From contig JAHDEF010000101.1 in assembly GCA_020628975.1 (NCBI GenBank), forward strand, positions 1 through 6,541: a stretch of DNA of 6,541 bases, written 5' to 3'. The position numbers and the translations under genes were made by a program. Below are positions 1 to 5,796 of this stretch, in pieces. Positions within the stretch are counted from its first letter, which is position 1. Each line of letters opens with the position of its first letter. The notes beneath the pieces are model-generated. The model made no database searches, was not told the origin of the DNA, and saw only the letters and a program-made list of their open reading frames with translations. This stretch comes from Aquimarina sp. (lineage in GTDB: Bacteria > Bacteroidota > Bacteroidia > Flavobacteriales > Flavobacteriaceae).

Positions 1-1
1 A

Positions 2-424
2 TCAGGAGCTTTTTTACCAAGTGATCAAGTGGGGATGGAGCGTGATTTTAAAAATGCTTTATTAGAAGATTTTGGTATACAATTTCACCAATTATTTGCG
101 ATCACTAATCTACCTATTTCAAGATTTTTAGATTATTTAATTGCTTCTGGTAATTATGAAGATTATATGTATGCTCTTGTAGAAGCCTACAACCCTATGG
201 CTGTTTCAAATGTTATGTGTAAAAACACCCTTTCCATAAGTTGGGATGGATATTTATACGATTGCGATTTCAATCAAATGCTAGGATTAGGAGTAGCTTC
301 AAAAATCAAGCATATCAGCCAATACAACGAAGAAATTTTAAACGATAGAAATATTGTGATTTCGCAACATTGCTACGGTTGCACAGCAGGAGCAGGAAGT
401 AGTTGTCAAGGTACAGTAGTGTAA
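2..424 (+). CDS. arsS: Arsenosugar biosynthesis radical SAM protein ArsS, C-terminal part
   Basis: This gene is cut by the left window edge. The reading frame is open from base 2 and gives 140 residues before TAA; the GTG at 29 and ATG at 35 are internal codons, because the frame continues upstream with a family-like GAFLPSDQ stretch. The radical-SAM CxxxCxxC core must lie outside the window. What is visible is the Cys-rich C-terminal domain: a Cys followed by SISWDGYLYDCDFNQML (about bases 218-281), then HCYGCTAGAGSSCQG (368-412). These are signatures of the family named arsenosugar biosynthesis radical SAM (seleno)protein ArsS (TIGR04167, DUF3641 C-terminal). The family is thought to transfer the 5'-deoxyadenosyl group of SAM to a dimethylated arsenical in the cytoplasm. 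All five visible key positions are Cys and no in-frame TGA occurs, so this part encodes no selenocysteine. It lies upstream of a glycosyltransferase-like gene and a nucleoside phosphorylase gene, which fits the same pathway. Confidence 0.9.
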   Translation, partial: SGAFLPSDQVGMERDFKNALLEDFGIQFHQLFAITNLPISRFLDYLIASGNYEDYMYALVEAYNPMAVSNVMCKNTLSISWDGYLYDCDFNQMLGLGVASKIKHISQYNEEILNDRNIVISQHCYGCTAGAGSSCQGTVV

Positions 425-434
425 TATAGATATA

Positions 435-503
435 AGATTTGAGAAATGAGTATTGAGAGACATGTTAGGTCATCTCATACCTCATACCTCATATCTCAAT
501 TCT
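435..503. repeat. Inverted array of 7-bp TGAG-type repeats between arsS and the next gene
   Basis: The right arm is four consecutive 7-bp units at 474-501: CTCATAC, CTCATAC, CTCATAT, CTCAATT. The left arm holds matching units in the other orientation at 436-456: GATTTGA, GAAATGA, GTATTGA. The outer 16 bases of each arm (435-450 and 488-503) are complementary at 14 positions, so the RNA could fold into a long imperfect hairpin. Similar TGAG heptad hairpins are, as I recall, common between flavobacterial genes. The element ends seven bases before the likely ATG of the next gene (510). An upstream in-frame ATG at 453 lies inside it and is therefore unlikely to be a real start. There is no T-run, so it does not look like a terminator. 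Confidence 0.65.
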
Positions 504-509
504 GAAAGA

Positions 510-1127
510 ATGAATAGAAATCTCCTCATAATATTTACCCGAAACCCAGAATTAGGAAAGGTAAAAACCCGATTAGCCAAAGACGTTGGTGATGAAAATG
601 CATTAACTATTTACAATATATTGTTACGGCATACAAAAAAAATCACGGAAAACGTTAATGCAGTAAAGCAAGTATGGTATTCTGAAAATATTAAAGAAAC
701 AGATTTGTGGAGTACAGGCAACTATCAAAAACACCTGCAATTAGGCAATGATTTAGGCGCGCGAATGCAACTAGCTTTCCAAAAAGGATTTCAATCAGGA
801 TATCAAAATATCATAGTTATTGGTAGCGATTTGTACGATATACAAACAAAAGATATTAATGAAGCTTTTGATGCTTTAGAAAAACACGGAAATGTTATAG
901 GTCCAGCCGAAGATGGTGGCTATTATTTATTAGGCTTAACCGAAATGATTCCCGAGCTTTTTGAAAATAAACCTTGGGGTACCGATGAGGTGTTACAAAA
1001 AACATTACAAGATCTTTCTAGCAACAATTATGAATTGTTAGAGGAGAAAAATGACGTAGACTATTGGAGTGATATCGAAGATATTCCTATTTTTCAAGAA
1101 GTTTTAAAACAACACAACAACCTATGA
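510..1127 (+). CDS. TIGR04282 family arsenosugar biosynthesis glycosyltransferase (DUF2064)
   Basis: This 205-residue cytoplasmic protein belongs to the DUF2064 / TIGR04282 family, which has a GT-A-like, nucleotidyltransferase-type fold. Visible motifs are LLIIFTRNPELGKVKTRLA at residues 5-23 (a loop resembling the nucleotide-binding loop of MobA/CofC-like enzymes), GSDLYD at 105-110 (the acidic metal-binding position), GPAEDGGYYLLGL at 131-143, and DVDYWSDIED at 182-191. The frame is open further back to an ATG at 453, but those 19 residues translate an intergenic heptad repeat; the ATG at 510 puts the conserved strand at the usual N-terminus and gives the normal family length. The stop overlaps the next start (ATGA, 1124-1127), so translation is probably coupled to the nucleoside phosphorylase. 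The family is named for its location in arsenosugar clusters. Whether it transfers a sugar or makes a nucleotide-activated sugar is not settled by the sequence. Confidence 0.85.
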   Translation: MNRNLLIIFTRNPELGKVKTRLAKDVGDENALTIYNILLRHTKKITENVNAVKQVWYSENIKETDLWSTGNYQKHLQLGNDLGARMQLAFQKGFQSGYQNIIVIGSDLYDIQTKDINEAFDALEKHGNVIGPAEDGGYYLLGLTEMIPELFENKPWGTDEVLQKTLQDLSSNNYELLEEKNDVDYWSDIEDIPIFQEVLKQHNNL

Positions 1128-1936
1128 CAAAATTCATCAACGAAACCGCCAATTATTTAGCTGAAAAAGGTTTCGAAAATCCTGAAATAGGTATTATACT
1201 AGGTACAGGTTTAGGTCAATTGGTTTCACATATCGAAAATCCAATTGAAATAAGTTATAATCATATTCCCAACTTCCCTACAGCGACGGTCGAATTTCAT
1301 AAAGGCAAATTAATTTATGGAAGCATAGAAGGAAAAAGAGTAATCGTAATGCAAGGGCGTTTTCATTTATATGAAGGTTATAGTTTGCGCGATGTTACAT
1401 TCCCTGTTCGAATTATGAAAGCCTTAGGTATTCATACATTATTAGTATCTAACGCATCAGGTGCTATAAATTTGAATTACAAAAAAGGAGAAATTATGTT
1501 GATCGATGATCACATAAATTTACAAGGGGGGTCACCACTAGCTTTTAAAGGTGTAGAACAGTTAGGTGAGCGTTTTGTAGATATGAGCGAACCTTACAGT
1601 AAGGTTTTAAATAATAAGTTGACTAACATCGCAAAGCAAAACAACATCAAGCTTCATGAGGGAGTGTACGTTTCAGTCGTTGGGCCACAATTAGAAACTC
1701 GTGCAGAATATCGGTTTTTAAGAATTATTGGTGCTGATGCCGTAGGAATGAGTACCGTACCTGAAGTTATTGTAGGTAATCACTTAGGGTTAAATGTAGC
1801 TGCTGTATCGGTATTAACTGATGAATGCGACCCTGACAATTTGGAGAAAGTTGACATCGCTGAAATTATTGCTATGGCAAACAAAGCAGAACCTAATATG
1901 ATTACCCTTTTTAAAGCATTAATTAAAGAAATTTAA
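1124..1936 (+). CDS. Class II purine nucleoside phosphorylase
   Basis: This is a complete 270-residue trimeric (PNP/MTAP-type) phosphorylase, which splits a purine nucleoside with phosphate into free base and ribose 1-phosphate in the cytoplasm. Landmarks are the phosphate loop GTGLG (27-31), MQGRFHLYEGY (76-86), SNASGA (109-114), DHINLQGGSPL (129-139), GPQLET (187-192, whose Glu191 matches human PNP Glu201) and VGMSTVPE (207-214, whose Met209 matches Met219). In the base-specificity loop, VSVLTDECD places Asp233 where human PNP has Asn243. MTA phosphorylase also has Asp there, which favours 6-aminopurines such as adenine. The ATG overlaps the upstream stop by four bases, so the two are almost certainly co-translated. 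Beside ArsS, the likely job is removing adenine from an arsenic-bearing deoxyadenosine, although a general purine salvage role is equally possible by sequence. Confidence 0.92.
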   Translation: MTKFINETANYLAEKGFENPEIGIILGTGLGQLVSHIENPIEISYNHIPNFPTATVEFHKGKLIYGSIEGKRVIVMQGRFHLYEGYSLRDVTFPVRIMKALGIHTLLVSNASGAINLNYKKGEIMLIDDHINLQGGSPLAFKGVEQLGERFVDMSEPYSKVLNNKLTNIAKQNNIKLHEGVYVSVVGPQLETRAEYRFLRIIGADAVGMSTVPEVIVGNHLGLNVAAVSVLTDECDPDNLEKVDIAEIIAMANKAEPNMITLFKALIKEI

Positions 1937-1968
1937 TAGAGTTAAAATATATAATTAGAAAATTTTAA

Positions 1969-2050
1969 GGGAGTTCCCCTAGCGGGTCGGGCTTTCGGCA
2001 GTCGCTTCCCTATCGGGCGAGCTCCAACAAAGCCTCAATCCCTAACTCAA
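1969..2050. repeat. GC-rich palindromic flavobacterial intergenic repeat
   Basis: This block is far richer in GC than its surroundings. Outer arms GGAGTTC (1970-1976) and GAGCTCC (2019-2025) pair over seven positions with one G-T wobble. Inside are AGCG (1981-1984) with CGCT (2003-2006), and a CCC-TATC-GGG mini-hairpin (2008-2017). It ends with the tail AGCCTCAATCCCTAACTC (2031-2048). I recognise this combination (TCGGGCTTTCGGCAGTCGC followed by CCTCAATCCCTAAC) as a dispersed intergenic element of flavobacterial genomes, from memory and not from a search. It fills most of the 133-base gap between the phosphorylase and the methyltransferase and ends about 20 bases before the ATG at 2070. It may be a mobile or processed repeat relic, or a structured 5' leader element. 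Confidence 0.65.
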
Positions 2051-2069
2051 AACCCCTTCAATATATAAT

Positions 2070-3038
2070 ATGAGTTATTTAGATACTACATACGATGTTT
2101 ATAAAGATGCCGCTTTAACCCCCGATGTTGGACTGTGCTGCACAACTAATCCTATTTGGGAATTACCAGGACTTAAAATTCCTAAAATCATGCAAGAAAT
2201 GAATTACGGCTGCGGAAGTACCGTTCATGCGCGTGATTTATCGAACAACCCTAAAATGTTATATGTAGGCGTTGGAGGCGGAATGGAACTATTACAATTC
2301 TCTTACTTCAATCGTCAAAAAGGCGGTGTAGTTGGTGTCGATGTAGTTGATGAAATGTTAGAAGCTTCTAAAAACAATTTTATAGAAGCGGAAAAACAAA
2401 ACCCCTGGTTTAAAAGCGACTTTGTAGATCTTAAAAAAGGAGATGCTTTAAATCTTCCTGTTGAAGATAATTCTATTGATGTAGCTGCACAAAATTGTCT
2501 TTTTAATATTTTTAAGGAAGAAGATTTAAAACGCGCTATCGAGGAAATGTACCGCGTGTTAAAACCGCACGGGCGATTAGTAATGAGTGACCCGACTTGC
2601 GAGCAACCCATGAACGAAACCTTAAGAAATGACGAACGTTTACGTGCTTTATGTTTAAGTGGTAGTTTACCAATTGCGGAGTATGTGAAGGCATTAACTG
2701 ATGTTGGTTTTGGAACCATAGAAATTAGAGCAAGAAAGCCATATCGTATTTTAGATCCTAAAAATTATCCAACGGATGAATTGATTTACATAGAATCTAT
2801 CGAAGTAGCTGCAATTAAAGATCCCATGCCTGAAGATGGTCCTTGCATTTTCACAGGTAAAGCGGCAATTTATTATGGAGATGAAGATTACTTTGACGAT
2901 AAAAAGGGACATATTCTATTAAAAAATCAACCATTAGCAATTTGCGATAAAACTGCCGCCGCTCTAAAAGCATTAAATCGCGATGATATTTATTTCAGTG
3001 AATCTACGTTTCACTACGATGGTGGAGGTTGTTGTTAA
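2070..3038 (+). CDS. arsM: Arsenosugar biosynthesis arsenite methyltransferase ArsM
   Basis: This 322-residue SAM-dependent class I methyltransferase is expected to methylate trivalent arsenic in the cytoplasm, supplying the dimethylarsenic substrate for ArsS. The SAM site is visible as motif I YVGVGGGMELLQF (65-77), the acidic strand GVDVVDEML (89-97) and GDALNLPVEDNSIDV (124-138). Arsenic-binding Cys candidates are Cys23/Cys24, Cys48 in YGCGST, Cys143 in QNCLFNIF and Cys195 in LCLSGSLP. By position these match the four functional Cys of the algal enzyme CmArsM (Cys44, Cys72, Cys174, Cys224). A C-terminal region from about residue 225 carries Cys259 and Cys292 and ends in GGGCC (318-322), as I recall for the arsenosugar subtype (TIGR04345). 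The ATG at 2070 follows the intergenic repeat. A strong terminator lies just after the gene, so it closes the first transcription unit. Confidence 0.9.
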   Translation: MSYLDTTYDVYKDAALTPDVGLCCTTNPIWELPGLKIPKIMQEMNYGCGSTVHARDLSNNPKMLYVGVGGGMELLQFSYFNRQKGGVVGVDVVDEMLEASKNNFIEAEKQNPWFKSDFVDLKKGDALNLPVEDNSIDVAAQNCLFNIFKEEDLKRAIEEMYRVLKPHGRLVMSDPTCEQPMNETLRNDERLRALCLSGSLPIAEYVKALTDVGFGTIEIRARKPYRILDPKNYPTDELIYIESIEVAAIKDPMPEDGPCIFTGKAAIYYGDEDYFDDKKGHILLKNQPLAICDKTAAALKALNRDDIYFSESTFHYDGGGCC

Positions 3039-3090
3039 TTTCATCGAATAAATACTCGTAAAATAATAGGAAAACCTTTCTTTATAACAG

Positions 3091-3138
3091 ACTTTAAAAG
3101 ATTTCATCTAATTTTGACTGAAATCTTTTAAAGTTTTT
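3091..3138 (+). terminator. Rho-independent terminator after arsM
   Basis: A perfect 16-bp inverted repeat (ACTTTAAAAGATTTCA at 3091-3106 against 3119-3134) with a 12-base loop is followed by a T-run (3134-3138). It starts 52 bases after the arsM stop and should end transcription of the arsS-to-arsM unit. The stem is AT-rich, as is usual in this genome type. Confidence 0.8.
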
Positions 3139-3204
3139 CTATTTAAACAACTATTGGCTCAATTTATGTTTTAGATAAATAAAAACTACTTAAAAATCAT
3201 AAAT

Positions 3205-3942
3205 ATGAAACAAATACTACTTACTACTCTACTACTGTTTTCGTTAATTACAGTTGCTAAAGAAAGTCCAAACCGAATTGCTGATGATGCTCCTCGAATG
3301 AATTATATGCTATGGAAATTAGTATTAGATGAATTCGTTGATGAAAATGGAAAAGTTGATTATGCAGGCTTAAAAAAGGATTCTAAAGATTTTGATGCAT
3401 TTGTAAATAAGCTAGAAAATTGGCCAACACCCTATAGAGGTTCGCAACAAGAAGTAATGGCATTTTTTATCAATGTGTATAATGTTTTTGCTATCAAATT
3501 AGTATTAGATAATTATCCAGTAGATTCTATTAAAGATGTTTCTAAACCGTGGGACACTGAATTTTTCAGTATCGGCGGAAAGACGATGAGTTTAGGTTAT
3601 GTAGAACATGAAATTCTTAGAAATTTTGGGGATGCTCGTATACATTTTGCAATTAACTGTGCATCCAACTCTTGTCCGCCTATTGCCAAAGTTCCTTATA
3701 CTGCGAAAAATTTAGACAAACTATTAGCAAAGCAAACTAAAAAGTATATCAATAATCCAGAAAATAATATTATCAATAAGCAAGAGTATAAGCTTTCGCA
3801 ATTATTCAAATGGTTTAAAAAGGATTTTGTAGTACATGCAGGTTCTGTAAAAAAGTTTGTAAATATGTACAGTAATACCAAAATATACAATCAACCTAGT
3901 GCTGGTTACATTCGATACGATTGGGATTTAAACAAGCAGTAG
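3205..3942 (+). CDS. Exported DUF547 domain-containing protein (first copy)
   Basis: This 245-residue protein begins with a Sec-type signal peptide: Lys2, a hydrophobic stretch over residues 4-17, and likely cleavage near Ala18. No lipobox Cys is present, so it is probably periplasmic and not a lipoprotein. The rest is a DUF547 domain (PF04784), with FINVYN (88-93), PWD (115-117), LGYVEHEILR (130-139), the core HFAINCASNSCP (147-158), FKWFKKDF (201-208) and YDWDLN (238-243). The biochemical role of DUF547 is not known. The conserved His147, Cys152 and Cys157 cluster could serve in thiol chemistry or metal/metalloid binding, but that is inference. The gene lies between two hairpin terminators and so forms a single-gene unit. 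Its paralog follows after 255 bases, about half identical over the domain by eye. The start is the ATG directly before the signal peptide. Confidence 0.85.
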   Translation: MKQILLTTLLLFSLITVAKESPNRIADDAPRMNYMLWKLVLDEFVDENGKVDYAGLKKDSKDFDAFVNKLENWPTPYRGSQQEVMAFFINVYNVFAIKLVLDNYPVDSIKDVSKPWDTEFFSIGGKTMSLGYVEHEILRNFGDARIHFAINCASNSCPPIAKVPYTAKNLDKLLAKQTKKYINNPENNIINKQEYKLSQLFKWFKKDFVVHAGSVKKFVNMYSNTKIYNQPSAGYIRYDWDLNKQ

Positions 3943-4074
3943 TTCTATTATTTATAGGGTCAAGCGTTTTAAATGAATAGCATGTCCTAATCAAGATTCA
4001 ATTTTCTCATATAAAGCTACTTAGTTAAAGAGATAGAAATATTTTAGCTGTAAATATCTGATTTTAATATAATT

Positions 4075-4103
4075 AAAAAGCCTTCCGAGTGAAGGCTTTT
4101 TTT
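4075..4103 (+). terminator. Rho-independent terminator between the DUF547 genes
   Basis: A perfect 11-bp stem (AAAAAGCCTTC at 4075-4085 with 4091-4101) encloses the five-base loop CGAGT, with a seven-T tail (4097-4103). It lies 133 bases after the first DUF547 stop. The A-run on the 5' side means it could also work on the opposite strand. The rest of the 255-base gap (3943-4197) shows no gene or clear promoter. Confidence 0.85.
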
Positions 4104-4197
4104 GTTTAATAAATTTTTAAGATTGAATTTCTTTTTTCTAAGTAATTAAATAAAAAATTGCTCGACTATAAAAGGGTAATTAGAAAAAATAATCATC

Positions 4198-5004
4198 ATG
4201 AAAATTTTAACATATATAACGGTAGGTATAACTCTTTTTGTGGGAGTGCAGAAAGGTGAAGTATATGGTCAGGTAGCTTACAATGATCAAGAAGCAGCTG
4301 TGAAAATTTATGCAGTTGACCCCGCAAAAAAAATTAAAAAAAATTACTATCAGGAAAAAGTTGATTATTTCAGGTGGAAAGATCTATTACAAAAAAATGT
4401 AAGCGTTCAAGGTAAAGTAGATTATGCAGGTTTTCAAAGAGATATTGTTGAGTTAAATAAATTCTTGAGAGCCTTGTCACAAACCAAAATAACATCTACG
4501 TGGTCTAAAAAAGACAAAATGGCGTATTGGATTAATGTATATAATGCCTATACCGTAAAATTAGTAGTCGATAATTTCCCAATAGAAAGTATAAAGCAAA
4601 TTGACGCTCCTTGGGACAAAAAGTTTTTTACCGTTAATGGTAAGCAAATGAGTTTAGGAGAAGTTGAGCATCAAATCTTAAGAAATTTTGATGATCCAAG
4701 AATTCATTTTGCTATTAATTGTGCTTCAGCTTCCTGTCCAAGGCTCATACAAATTCCTTATACGGCCGAAAATTTAGATCGTTTATTAGAAAGACAAACA
4801 GAAGAGTTCATTAATAATCCTTTCTATAATACGATTTCGAGTTACACCGTAAATGTATCTAAGTTATTTGATTGGTATAAAAAAGATTTTAAAGCAACTG
4901 ACGGTTCGGTAATAAACTTTATCAATAAGTATAGCAAAACCCCCATTGCCAATCAAAAAGAGAAAGGTTATAAAACTTATGATTGGACAATTAACGCTAA
5001 ATAG
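4198..5004 (+). CDS. Exported DUF547 domain-containing protein (second copy)
   Basis: This 268-residue paralog of the preceding gene starts with an N-terminal signal peptide: Lys2, hydrophobic residues 3-17, and possible cleavage after VYG (22-24). No lipobox is seen, so export to the periplasm is likely. A 30-residue Lys-rich linker follows before the DUF547 domain. Domain motifs are GKVDYAG (72-78), WINVYN (111-116), PWD (138-140), LGEVEHQILR (153-162), HFAINCASASCP (170-181) and YDWTIN (261-266). All blocks of the first copy are conserved, including the His and two Cys of the core, so both copies look functional. The gene ends in TAG only a few codons before a TIGR04283 glycosyltransferase in the same reading frame, so the two are almost surely one operon. 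Function is unknown; the link to organoarsenical metabolism rests on position alone. Confidence 0.85.
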   Translation: MKILTYITVGITLFVGVQKGEVYGQVAYNDQEAAVKIYAVDPAKKIKKNYYQEKVDYFRWKDLLQKNVSVQGKVDYAGFQRDIVELNKFLRALSQTKITSTWSKKDKMAYWINVYNAYTVKLVVDNFPIESIKQIDAPWDKKFFTVNGKQMSLGEVEHQILRNFDDPRIHFAINCASASCPRLIQIPYTAENLDRLLERQTEEFINNPFYNTISSYTVNVSKLFDWYKKDFKATDGSVINFINKYSKTPIANQKEKGYKTYDWTINAK

Positions 5005-5028
5005 TTAACATTGCAGCAAAGTTCCGTA

Positions 5029-5718
5029 TTGAAACTGTCAATAATCATACCTGTATATAATGAAGCAACTCATATTCGTGAGTTGCTTTTTTCTATTCAA
5101 AAAAAAATAAAAAATAGAAGTCAATGTGAAATTTTAGTAGTGGACGGTGGTAGTACCGATAACACCAAAAAAATACTTTCTGAAGAAAAAGGTATAACTC
5201 TATTATCAAGTTCAAAGGGGCGTGGTAAACAAATGAATATGGGTGCCGCAGCCGCTAAAGGCGAAATTTTGTATTTTCTACACGCTGACACTTATCCGCC
5301 AAAAAATTTTGATGCTTATATACTAAAAGAAATAGCTAATGGAAATCAAGCGGGATGTTTTAAAATGCAATTCCGAAGTAATCATTGGTGGTTGTGTTTA
5401 GCAAGTTGGTTTACAAAATTTAATGTAAAATTTTTTAGAGGTGGCGACCAATCTTTGTACATATCAAAAAAGTGGTTTAATGAACTAGACGGATTTTCTG
5501 AGGCTTACCCCATCTTCGAAGATGTATATTTTATTCGAAAAATATATAAAGAAAAGCACTTTACGGTAATTCAACAATGGATTACTACTTCGGCAAGACG
5601 CTATGAAGAAAATGGTGTTGCTAAATTACAATATCATTATTGGTCTATGTATCTTAAAAATTGGTTCGGGGCAACCCCCGAAGATTTAGTAGCTTATTAC
5701 AAAGCAAATATCAAGTAA
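5029..5718 (+). CDS. TIGR04283 family arsenosugar biosynthesis glycosyltransferase (GT2)
   Basis: This family 2, GT-A-fold glycosyltransferase has 229 residues from the chosen start. Motifs are KLSIIIPVYNE (2-12), DGGSTD (39-44, nucleotide binding), KGRGKQMNMGA (63-73), HADT (85-88, the DxD-like metal site), GGDQ (138-141) and FEDVY (163-167, with the likely catalytic acidic residue), then SARRYEENG (188-196). The GRGKQMNMGA and HADT pattern is typical of TIGR04283, named for its place in arsenosugar clusters. No transmembrane anchor is obvious, so it is probably cytosolic or peripheral. No ATG is available: the TAG at 5002-5004 is in frame, leaving TTG at 5011 or 5029. I chose 5029 because it yields the family-like start MKLSIIIPVYNE; 5011 would add six residues. 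The likely donor is an activated arsenoribose or other sugar and the acceptor is unknown. Confidence 0.87.
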   Translation: MKLSIIIPVYNEATHIRELLFSIQKKIKNRSQCEILVVDGGSTDNTKKILSEEKGITLLSSSKGRGKQMNMGAAAAKGEILYFLHADTYPPKNFDAYILKEIANGNQAGCFKMQFRSNHWWLCLASWFTKFNVKFFRGGDQSLYISKKWFNELDGFSEAYPIFEDVYFIRKIYKEKHFTVIQQWITTSARRYEENGVAKLQYHYWSMYLKNWFGATPEDLVAYYKANIK

Positions 5719-5764
5719 TGGTATAACATTCATAAATATTCCCCAAAATCAGTTTCATAAAAAT

Positions 5765-5794
5765 CATCCTTAGTAAATTGAAAAGAAAAGGATG
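5765..5794 (+). promoter_or_regulatory. Possible leader hairpin before the exonuclease gene
   Basis: CATCCTT (5765-5771) and AAGGATG (5788-5794) form a perfect 7-bp inverted repeat with a 16-base A-rich loop, ending two bases before the ATG at 5797. No T-run follows, so it is not a typical terminator. It might affect translation initiation, or the repeat may be chance. Confidence 0.25.
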
Positions 5795-5796
5795 TA

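Noticed and set aside
29..37. GTG (29) or ATG (35) as the start of the first gene
   Set aside because: The frame stays open to base 2 with ArsS-like sequence, so these are internal codons of a gene cut by the window edge.
453..509. Upstream ATG extension of the TIGR04282 gene
   Set aside because: The 19 added residues translate the heptad inverted repeat and come before the conserved N-terminal strand; the ATG at 510 fits the family length.
1969..2050. Riboswitch (for example SAM-responsive) before arsM
   Set aside because: It does not match any riboswitch class I can recognise, and its sequence looks like a dispersed intergenic repeat.
2315..2719. 134-codon open frame on the - strand inside arsM
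   Set aside because: It lies fully within a well-supported methyltransferase gene and its translation has no recognisable motif; it is a shadow of arsM.
3165..3172. TATGTTTT as a -7 box before the first DUF547 gene
   Set aside because: It matches TAnnTTTG except for the last base, but no TTG box lies at the usual distance upstream; the nearest is only about eight bases away.
3696..3890. 64-codon open frame on the - strand inside the first DUF547 gene
   Set aside because: It looks hydrophobic, but it is the antisense of the conserved DUF547 C-terminal half and has no support of its own.
4123..4185. Possible Bacteroidota promoter before the second DUF547 gene (TTG at 4123 or 4158 with TAATTA-type boxes downstream)
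   Set aside because: Matches to the TAnnTTTG -7 box are poor, and such AT-rich boxes occur by chance; not enough to call.
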